Shown: piece by piece, positions 54,641-64,000 of the stretch | How positions within the stretch are numbered: the stretch's first letter is position 1 | Layout of the letters: each line of letters opens with the position of its first letter | The notes under the pieces: model-generated | The model's database searches: none | What the model was told of the DNA's origin: nothing | Seen by the model: the letters and a program-made list of their open reading frames with translations, nothing else | Translations under genes and position numbers: made by a program | Assembly: GCA_025617375.2 (NCBI GenBank) | Contig: JAMYGW020000001.1 | Location: 1,364,001 to 1,428,000, forward strand | Reading direction: 5' to 3' | Length of the DNA: 64,000 nucleotides | Source: Acarospora socialis | Lineage: Eukaryota > Ascomycota > Lecanoromycetes > Acarosporales > Acarosporaceae

Positions 54641-57600
54641 GGTTAGGACCGCGCGATAGGCGCGCGTGTTCTTTCTAAAACGTGGTCCACCATTGAAGAT
54701 TGGCTCGAGGATATCAACAACCTACAGCAGACCGAAGGGTAGTCTGGCACTGCATAAGTTTCTGGAGTGTCGCCGAAAGCGGCAATCCGTTGAGACTATC
54801 CACTGCCAATTATCAGACAAGGTGCTTGTCTCAATTCAGCTGAGGCTCAATATTCGGTGATCGATGGGTGCGGAGAGTAAGCAAGGTGAGAATGATCCAA
54901 TTTAGAACGAGGCTGATGTTTGCGTTGGTTCATATTGAGCGAAGGAATTGCACGACGGTGAACGAGTTGAACTTGCGCATAAGGTGAGGTAAGGGACGAC
55001 TGTGAGTACCGATCTACAAAAGTCCGCAGTGAGAGGGTGTGCTTCTCCCCTTGTCCCCATGAAACTCGTCATTTGTCACATACAAATAACCTCAATCCAT
55101 CCACACCTTACCTTTGTTGGCTTGCACCCTCCGTGAGCTAGGTAAAGGTAGAGCACATGTAAATGGGCAAGGTAGGTAGGTACCTTATGAGTGAGAGTTC
55201 CTCCTCCTTCCTTCCTCCCTCCTCATCCGCAGTCGACCGCTAAGGGTTGGACGGCAACCGAGGTTCTGTCAGGGCCCAAAGCCAATCGCCGATCGAACAG
55301 ACCATCTTTCTCGACTATCTGCCTTCTTGGCTTTCTGACTTTTGTCCTTCGATAGTGGCAGGACCTAGAACGAGGTCTACCGAAATTCGACATGACCGCA
55401 TGCGAATCACAGGACGAGCAGGGTGCCTTACATTAAGTGTTGCTTCCAGCATGGCGCACGAAATATTATTGAGTTGGAAGTGGAAGGTTTCGGTAGATTC
55501 GATCCGGCAGACAGCCTTCACAGCGGAGAACTTTAGGTGTGCTAAGGTATACTTTTCCAACCTGTAGGTACGCGGTATATTTGACTTCATCCTAGTCGCA
55601 GATCCGCACTTGAGATCGATACAGGGCAGCTCGAACCGCATCACTTAGCGGCAGTACTGTGCAGCTTTGCGAAGATGACGATCATGATCGCCTGATGTTT
55701 CACCACACGACTCAAAGCGGGATCAATTGGCGACCCGCACTTAAGGTTGGTAAGGTATCTTATTCACAGTGTACTCGTGGGTATATGACATGCTTCGGTT
55801 ACATTATTCTTTTTCATCGGAGAGCATTTCTATTAGAGTTAGGAAGTAGGTACTAGGTAGGTAGAACGCTTCGTAGAAAAATGCAAATTGTCTGTGCTGA
55901 AGCTTACAACGTATGACCTACCTAGGTAGGTACCTACCTAGAGGATAGATACCTTACCTAACTACCTGAAAGCAACATGTGTAAACCGCATGTTGTTGTG
56001 GCTTGGAACTTCGCTGCTGAAAATTGTAATTTCACATCTTACAGGTGGCCTTCGACTTTGCGCCGAACCAAAAGCCACTAAGTACTGGGTAAGCCTAGGG
56101 TCCAACAAGGTCACAGACGATACCTAAGCTCAGTCTTCACGCATGTTCAGCCTGACCGGAGCATTCTGAGGTACTTAGGATGATAAGCATTCAGATTGAG
56201 TGAGTGATTTCATGGAATTCCGGGTAAAAACTCGAATATCGAGTAAACTATATATATGTATGGGATATCTACTCATATTACGAAATACATATAAGATATA
56301 TCATCACTAGTCCGTCCATCCAGGATCACACTCTGCTCCTTCGCCGATACTTATAATGAGTTCGTTCGGCAGCCGATTCCACAGCTGTCTGTCCCCTTGC
56401 GCCGCATAACATGGATTCAGATGATGTCTTTCCGACCCATAGGGATAACCTCTCCGTCTCTGTGGCAAGCAGACCGGCAGTCACGACGTGGCAGCAAGGG
56501 TTGTGGCGGACCGACCACGTTCAAACGGAGGATGCTCCGGTAGGAATTCATGTAATCGAAGTAGAAAGAATCTAGCTTTCTTTTAGGTCCCTAGTCTTTC
56601 TTCACTGCCCGTAGAGTTGTGAAGGTATCGTGTGTACGAGAATGGACCAGCCTGAATATGCAGAGCCGAGGTCCAAGATCCCTTAGAGAAGCCCACCATG
56701 CTGACTCAGCTTGATGAATCACCTCGCGCCGGGGTGCGAGGACTGTGAACAAGTACTGAATAGACGTGCCTGTCTTTTGTGATTATTCATCACCCGATTC
56801 TCCTGGCAAGAGTGAGTCGGAGTGATTTTTCCTCTTCACCACTGCCTACCTACCGGACTGGAAAGTGCCGGGTGACCGGAAGGCATGTGAGTATATGGGA
56901 AACTTGTTCCTGCTTACGGTAAAACCAGATCTTTTCATCTATCTCTGAAAGTCGGTGAGTCGGTGAGTCGGAAGATGACAGAACGCATCATTCCGGAGAT
57001 GAGGAGCTGTCAATATCCTGGTGGGGCGGAGGTGGGCATCTATCAGCATTTTATGTCAAAGATAAGCTACTGGACTCGTATAAGCTCATTGTCCGGTGGC
57101 GGAAGTTTTGAACGCGTCCATCCATCTCGTTTCGTACAGTTGCATTTTACGGACTCTCGGAGAATGACTCATGTCTTTTTCAGCGTCTACGCAATCGCCA
57201 CAACGCTCTTTCTTCAGTGCTGACTGCGTGTTCGAGCCCTAATCAAGAATGTCATCTCAAGGCTCCATCATGTGAATGTCCATTACAACTCCAAATGAAG
57301 ATGGAGAGAAGTAATCCGTGTTTCGGTGACCGGTTGGGCTCGGGCTTACCCTTCCCGGCCCTGATCCAAAGTCCATAGGGAATTAAGCCTCCCTTGCATA
57401 TCTCCTGGGTCTATATTCGGCTCATCGAATAGGCAGCGGTGGAGTGTACTTGCTTGCACTGCGGTTACTCCGTCAGATGTGGTTCCCCTGACAAACTCCG
57501 ACCAGTCTCGTTCACCGTGACGCCATTAGACTGGCAGCAGATACCAACGGAGGCTCCGTCCGCACAGTCAAAGACAGGCTGCATCGGTCTGTTGGAAGCG

Positions 57601-57998
57601 TCATCCCACCACAATGGCCAGTACCTTCGGGCATTATGATGGTACCGCATCATAGTGCTTACTGAATGGAAGCGTGTAGCTCTGAAGAAAGCCGTTGCGA
57701 ACAGAAGTCGATTACCTGTTCTAAGAAATATTATAAGCCGCGTCCCAACAGCAAATGTCGGGACAATAGAATCAACTACGACAAGAGTTGAAGTCTAACT
57801 TGCTTCATTGCCTCTTGAAGTCGAATCAAGGCCATACCCGGGTTACATGGAGATTCTGTTTTGAATACTGGCAGGCAGTTTCTCTGCTCATCCATCCTAC
57901 TTATATCCTCCTTGAGCCTCTTCGTCGTCTGTTATATCTACTCTGTGGCTTCACTATACCAATCCTTAACGCTCCCAGCCACGAAGCCGAAGGACAAG
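54641..57998. other. 3.3-kb non-coding interval before the PKS
   Basis: No gene supported. Tandem and palindromic taggtagg/cctaccta motifs occur near 55165-55182, 55848-55862 and 55915-55943, a kind of low-complexity motif frequent in ascomycete intergenic DNA. An AT-rich stretch (tatatatatgtatggg) lies near 56250. It presumably includes the PKS promoter; a TATA-like tattataag is near 57729, about 270 bases before the ATG. Confidence 0.45.
55915..55943. repeat. Palindromic cctaccta/taggtagg motif cluster
   Basis: The stretch reads the same way on both strands for much of its length (cctacctaggtaggtacc). Related short motifs recur in the flanking 800 bases. Function unknown. Confidence 0.5.
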
Positions 57999-60900
57999 AT
58001 GGAGTTGTATATCTTCGGCGATCAGACGGCAGACTGCCGACAGTTCCTTCGAAAGGTCCTCCTCCGCAAAGGAAATGTTCTGCTCACCTCTTTCCTCGAA
58101 AGTGCCGCCAATGCCCTCCGCGAGGAAATCTCTCAACTCACGAATGTACAATATCGAAGACATTTCCCAAATTTCAGCAATGTTCAGGAGCTGGTAGAAA
58201 GGTACTATGAGGAGGGCAAGCCGAATCCAGCTATCGAGAGTGCCATCGTGTGCCTTTCCCAATTAGCACATTTCATTGGGTGAGTAGAACATGGTAGCAG
58301 CTCTAGGCGTTCACGTCGCTAAGGGTTTTAGTTACTTCGAAGGACGACCAAAGAGCTACCTCGCGTCGCCGTCGACGTCACATCCAGATACGCGCCTTCT
58401 GGGACTTTGTACTGGCTTTCTCGCCGCATCAGCCGTGGCATCTGTGGATTCATTAACAGCTCTTGTACCTTTGGCTGTTGAGGTCCTCCGGGTTGCTTTT
58501 CGCACAGGTGCTCACGTCGCAGCCGTCTCAGAGCGACTCGAAAGCCGGCTCGATGGGCAGGATAGTTGGTCAACCATCCTCGCCGGGGTCGACGCACAAT
58601 CGGCAGAGGAGATATTAGAGAAGTTTCACGCAAGACACGTAAGCACAGAGTCAGAATCCTTCCGTAAGTCATGCTTAACGAAGTCTAGGTGATATCACCT
58701 TCGAACCGTCTGTGGATCAGCGCGGTGGCAGCCAATAGCATCACCGTCAGCGGTCCACCGTCTGTTCTAAAACGAATCTTTGAAAGCTCCGATTACTTCC
58801 CGAAGTCTCATCAGTTGAAAGTGCCAGTTCACGGCCCTTACCATGCTCCTCACCTACATTCGGCCGAGGACATACATAATATTATTACGCCAGCAACTCG
58901 GGAAGTATTTGGTCAGTTGGATGTACAGTTCCCGGTTTTCTCAAGTGTCACCGGAAAGCAAATACCTGCTTCAAACTCGCTTGAGCTGCTGGAGAAATCG
59001 TTGAAAGAAATTCTTCTGGAACGACTTCAGTGGAACAATGTGCTGGAGCGTATCGTACCTGACGTCCTTGCTTCCCCAAACCGCGGGTGCAAGGTGCACG
59101 CCATCGGTCCAACCAACATCACCAGCAGTCTGGTTTCTGCATTGAAAACTGCAGGGGCCGGTCAAGTCTCTACTGAAGACCTCAACAGCTGGCTATCTCA
59201 ACCACCGGTCATCTCGCCCAGCATGGCGAAAATGGCTGATTCGAACATTGCCATTGTCGGAATGGCAGGTCGCTTCCCTGACGCGGCTGATCATGAGCTA
59301 CTCTGGGCTCTACTAGAACAGGGTCTTGATGTTCATCGTGAGGTAAGGTACCATTCGCTTCTATCTCTCGAATATCTCTGACTGTTATAGATCCCCAAAG
59401 ATCGCTTCAACGTTGAGACTCACGTCGATCCTACATCGAAGGTGAAGAATACCAGCCATACACCGTATGGCTGTTTCGTCGAGAATCCTGGCCTGTTCGA
59501 CGCTCGGTTCTTCAACATGTCGCCTAGGGAGGCGGCTCAGACAGACCCGATGCAAAGGCTGATGTTGACCACTGCGTATGAAGCCATGGAGATGGCTGGT
59601 ATTGTTCCCAACCGAACTCCTTCAACGAAAGCGGATCGTATCGGGACTTTCTACGGACAGACGAGTGATGACTGGCGCGAGATCAACGCTGCGCAAGACA
59701 TTGACACATACTTCATCTCAGGCGGTGTCCGTGCCTTTGGTGCCGGCCGTATCAACTATTTCTTCAAGTTCAGCGGTCCGAGCTTCATCGTCGATACTGC
59801 TTGTTCGTCTAGCATGGCGGCTATTCAGCTTGCATGTACCTCCCTGCGCGCAGGGGAGTGCGACACCGCTTTCACTGGTGGTGCGAACATTCTGACAAAT
59901 CCCGACATCTTTTCGGGCCTTAGCCGCGGGCATTTCCTAAGTAAGACAGGGTCATGTAAGACATTCGACAACGATGCGGATGGATATTGCCGTGGTGACG
60001 GGGTTGCTACTGTGATTCTGAAACGCTTGGACGATGCCCTGGCCGACAAAGATCCCATTCTAGGGGTTATTCGTGCTTCAGCTACCAATCATTCTGCCGA
60101 AGCGGTCTCTATCACACACCCTCACGTGGGTGCTCAACAATTCCTATTTTCCAAGGTCTTGAAGGAGTCTGGTGTGGACGCGCACGACATAAGCTATGTC
60201 GAGATGCATGGCACAGGCACACAGGCCGGCGATGGAGTGGAAATGCAGTCTGTCTCGAGCGTCTTTGCTCCTACAAACCGGCGCCGTCGTGCAGACCAGC
60301 CTCTCTATCTAGGATCCATCAAGTCAAACATCGGTCATGGCGAGTCCGTCTCAGGGGTCAGCGCTTTGATCAAGATCCTTCTGATGATGCAAAAGAGTAC
60401 CATTCCACCTCACTGTGGTATCAAGGGAACCTTGAACAAGACCTTCCCGACAGATCTCCGCGAACGGAACATCAATATCGCTCTCAAGAAAACTCCCTTC
60501 CCTCGTCCGGCGGGCGGGTCCCGCCTCGTTTTCTTAAACAATTTCAGTGCCGCAGGCGGCAATACAGCATTACTCTTGGAAGACGGCCCCGAGAAGCAAG
60601 ACATGCAGAATCAAGACCCGAGGTCGACGAAAGTCGTCGCGGTGTCAGCCAAGTCTTTGGCATCCTTTAGAAAGAACGTTCAACGCCTCAGATCCTACAT
60701 TGACAGTACTCCGAACGTAGACTTAGCAAGTCTTGCGTACACGAGCACAGCGCGTCGATCCCACCACAACTACCGTGCTGCCTTTGCCGTCACAGACATT
60801 AAGCAAGTCAGTGCTGCTTTCGATGCTTTACGCGATGCAAGTCACAGCCCAATCTCGATGACTCCCCCTCGGGTTGCTTTTGTTTTCACTGGCCAGGGCT

Positions 60901-63900
60901 CTCAGTATCCCGCGTTGGGCAAGCAGTTATTCGAGACATCGAAGCAGTTTCGCTCAGACCTTGAGCAATTCAACAACATGGCGGAGGCTCAAGGATTTGT
61001 TTCGTTCCTGGGTCTGGTTGACGGAAGTGCTGAGGATATCAAAAGTTTGTCGCCTGTCGCTGTACAACTGGGACTCGCTTGCATTCAGATCGCTCTGGTT
61101 CGTCTGTGGGCGTCTTGGGGTGTCAAGCCTAGTGTGGTGATCGGTCACTCCCTCGGCGAATATGCTGCACTGAATGCCGCTGGCGTTCTCTCTATCGCAG
61201 ACGCAATCTATCTCGTTGGTGAGAGAGCACGGCAACTGGAAAGAGACTGCACTATTGGCACGGTAAGTCTTCCGACGACACTCTCCAAGTGTATCTCCAC
61301 TAACCAAGTCTACCAGCATGCTATGTTGGCCATCAAGGGGTCGGTCCCGTCGATCAAAGAAGCTGTCAGTGGAACAGGTTGTGAGGTGGCTTGCGTCAAT
61401 GGGCCGACAGAAATGGTTCTTTCGGGGACAGTCTCCCAGATCGACGAACTGGCTGGAAACGTCAACGCACATGGTTTTAAATGCACGAAGTTGAACGTTC
61501 CATTCGCATTCCACTCGTCTCAAGTTGACACCATTCTCGAATCTTTCAAAGAAAAGGCTCGTGCAGCTACCTTCCACACTCCCGAGATTCCGGTCATCTC
61601 ACCCCTCCTGGGCCAGGTCATCCGTGATGATGGAGTTTTCGGGCCTGACTACTTGAGCCAGCACTGCCGAGACACTGTCGATTTCCTTGGCGGACTTACT
61701 GCAGCTAATCTAGAGGGTCTTGTTGACAAGAAGACTGTCTGGGTCGAGATCGGAGCTCACCCTGTCTGTTCTGGAATGGTCAAAGCCACCATTGACTCGT
61801 CTGTGCTTACGGTTCCTTCACTCCGCCGGGATGAGGATGCTTGGAAGACCATTGCCAACGCAGTGTGTGCGCTTTACCTCGGAGGTATCACTCCCAACTG
61901 GTCCGCCTACCATCAAGACTTTGAGTCTTTCGTCACGATCCTTGATCTACCGTCATATGGCTTTGATGATAAGGTTTATTGGCTGGATTACACAAACGAC
62001 TGGTGCTTGACTAAGGGTGATGTACCTGCCACTGTTCTTGCTACCGCTGCCGCACCGAAGTTTTCCACCACTTCTATTCATCGCATCGCCAAGGAGACTG
62101 TCAAGGGCAACACAGCCAATGTGGTTGCAGAGTCCAACCTCTCCGATCCTCTGCTGCACGCAGTAGTTTCGGGTCATACCATGCATGGTGCAGGTCTTTG
62201 CCCGTCATCTTTGTATGCTGATATGGCGTATACCGTCGCCAAATACGCTTACAATACGCTTCGGCCTGGAGACGAAAAGGTCCACATGAACCTCCGCAAT
62301 ATGGAGAATCCGGCACCGCTCTTCCTCAAGGACACCAAGAAGCCCGAAGATCAACCTCTTCAAGTGGAAGCGACAGTCGATCTATCCCTCAAAGAGGCTG
62401 TGGTAGTCATCAGCAGTCTTGGAAGCGACAACAAACCAAAGACCATTCACGGCAAGTGTGTTATCACCTTCGAAGATGCTTCGCAATGGGTGTACGAATG
62501 GGAACGCAATGCATTCCTCGTCCGGAGTCGCATCGACATGCTCAAGAAGAAGATGGAAGATGGTGATGCTCATCGCATCCTTCGAGGGATGGCCTACAAG
62601 CTATTCGCAGCATTAGTTACATACGATGACAAGTACCGTGGCATGAAAGAAGTTATCCTTGACAGCCCCAACCTCGAGGCTACCTCGCTGATCGAGTTCC
62701 AAGCCGGTCCCAAGGATGGAGACTTTTTCTTGAGCCCATATCATATCGACAGCATGGCGCATCTGGCCGGATTCGTCGTTAACGGCAACGACCAGGTGGA
62801 TTCCAAGTCTGATGTCTACATCTCCCACGGTTGGGAGAGTATGCGGTTTGCGAAGACACCGGAAGCCGACAAACGATATTACTCATACGTTAAGATGCAA
62901 CCTGTTGGGCCGAAGACAGTGGCAGGGGACGTTTACATCTTTGACGATGAGGAAAAGATTGTTGGAGTGGTGGGAGGCTTGAAGTTCCACTGCATCCCAC
63001 GCAGGCTGTTCAATACGTTCCTGCCGCCTGCTGATACTAGTGCTAACAAGACTGTCACTCGCCAAACGCCAACAGCTCAAGTTACCAAACAACCAGCGAA
63101 GGTTGCGAAACAAACGGAGCAGACGAAAGTCACTGTCAAGAAGGTGAAGAAAGTTGAAAATTTCTCATCCGGGCTGACAGTCAAAGCACTCAACATCATC
63201 GCAACAGAGATTGGTGTCGAGCCATCCGAGCTTGCGGACGCAATTCAGTTCTCCGATCTTGGTGTTGACTCTTTGATGTCTCTCACTATTTCCGGTCGTT
63301 TCCGGGAAGAGCTTGACCTTGAAGTTCAAAGCACCCTCTTCACTGATTTCCCTACCATCGGGGATGTCAAGACATTCCTATCCCAGAACGAGACTGGAGC
63401 TATTTCCGAGCTGTCGACTGATGACTCCGACGGTGAGATGACGGACGGTACTGAGGTGACCACACCAGATTTGGAGCTCGACTCACGGGAAACCCTTCCG
63501 ACGACGTACTCATCTACCGAAAAGGGTCCCCTCTCGGAGGTAGATGAAGACGAAGTCATAACCGTCATCCGCACCACCATTGCCGACGAGATGGGCATTG
63601 CCATCGAAGAGATCGCCGATACAACGGATCTGTCTACCATAGGGATGGATTCTCTTATGAGTCTGACAATTCTTGGCAATCTACGAGAGAAGACCAGTCT
63701 TACATTCGACTCGAACCTACTTGTCGACAACCATTCCATTGAAGAGATACGAAAGACCTTGGGCCTGGACGCAAAGCCGGCGCCTAAACCTGGGAAGGAA
63801 CTTGTCAAGGTCACCGAAAAGCTCATCGAAGTCACTACCAAGTTCCCACCGGCGACGTCCGTGCTTCTGCAAGGGAACCCCAGGACCGCAACCCGCAAAT

Positions 63901-64000
63901 TGTTCCTTTTCCCTGACGGTTCTGGCTCCGCGACTTCGTACGTTTCTATCCCGCCGATTGCGGCTGACAAGCTCTGTGTCTATGGCTTGAATTGCCCGTT
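57999..64000 (+). CDS. Non-reducing polyketide synthase, DHN-melanin type (cut by window end)
   Basis: Exons 57999-58279, 58332-58638, 58689-59342, 59391-61262 and 61317 onward (introns of 48-54 bases, all in phase) encode 1932 residues before the edge. Domains in order: SAT with Cys120 (GLCTG) and His248 (GPYHAPHL); KS with Cys552 (DTACSSS) and the His motifs MHGTGTQ and SNIGHGE; AT with Ser1001 (GHSLGEY); product-template domain with His1325 (SGHTMHGAGLCPS) and Asp1516 (YHIDSMAHLAGF); two ACPs, Ser1690 (GVDSLMS) and Ser1817 (GMDSLMS); then the start of a thioesterase/Claisen cyclase (LFLFPDGSGSATSY). SAT-KS-AT-PT-ACP-ACP-TE is the layout of enzymes making 1,3,6,8-tetrahydroxynaphthalene or its heptaketide precursor for melanin, which I infer as product. 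No reducing domains are present. The catalytic Ser of the TE lies outside. Confidence 0.93.

Noticed and set aside
58280-59390. Apparent frameshifts in the PKS SAT/KS region
   Set aside because: All are explained by 48-52 base introns with good donors and acceptors that restore conserved motifs; the gene is not broken.
1-64000. tRNA genes and CRISPR arrays
   Set aside because: The ggttcga-type matches noticed (for example near 40222) lack the other tRNA elements; no regularly spaced repeats of CRISPR type occur, as expected for a fungus.

Overview
This 64 kb window is nuclear chromosomal DNA of a filamentous ascomycete (Pezizomycotina). The evidence is genes broken by short GT..AG introns of about 47-146 bp with CTNAC-like branch sites, intact fungal families (PEX5, OPT transporter, MBOAT_2/wax-synthase-like protein, a Rad53-type kinase with FHA domains, a non-reducing polyketide synthase) and decayed repeats between genes. 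The genus cannot be told from the sequence alone. A non-reducing PKS of the DHN-melanin architecture suggests a melanised species.

Layout. 1-5.4 kb is a gene graveyard: out-of-order pieces of a DNA2/NAM7 (UPF1-like) superfamily 1 helicase carrying stops and frameshifts, plus a Thr/Pro-rich repeat tract. 5.4-8.3 kb holds a GRF zinc-finger protein (-), a small uncertain two-exon gene (+) and a small secreted, GPI-anchored Ser/Thr-rich protein (-). 9.9-12.1 kb is an MFS phosphate/Git1-like transporter, followed by a 462 bp foldback (MITE-like) element. 13-22.7 kb holds a peroxisomal 2-hydroxyacyl-CoA lyase ending in SKL, an MBOAT_2 protein, a Cys-rich protein, a mitochondrial-type two-RRM protein and PEX5, the receptor that imports SKL proteins. 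22.7-25.9 kb is gene-free and made partly of decayed repeats. 25.9-37.4 kb holds an OPT transporter (-), a Rex1-type RNA exonuclease, a Yippee/Mis18-like protein with coiled coil and AT-hook, and a TPA1/OFD1-type prolyl hydroxylase. After 4.5 kb of non-coding DNA come a bHLH transcription factor, a low-specificity threonine aldolase, a Rad53/Chk2-type checkpoint kinase (-), a conserved Ser/Thr-rich protein (-), a 3.3 kb gap, and the NR-PKS (SAT-KS-AT-PT-ACP-ACP-TE), which runs off the right edge inside its thioesterase.

How the genes fit together. Most are housekeeping genes with no shared pathway. Two links are visible: the SKL-tailed lyase and its import receptor PEX5 lie 6 kb apart, and the PKS should be the left end of a melanin-type cluster whose other members would lie beyond the window. 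Exon models were built by hand from splice signals and reading-frame continuity. All phases close in frame except the 5' end of the OPT gene, which is unresolved. No wholly new system is apparent. The less ordinary items are the foldback element, a Mis18-like/AT-hook domain combination, two stop-free introns of 3n length, a start codon split by an intron, paired CACGTG boxes at the bHLH start, and the rearranged helicase remnants.
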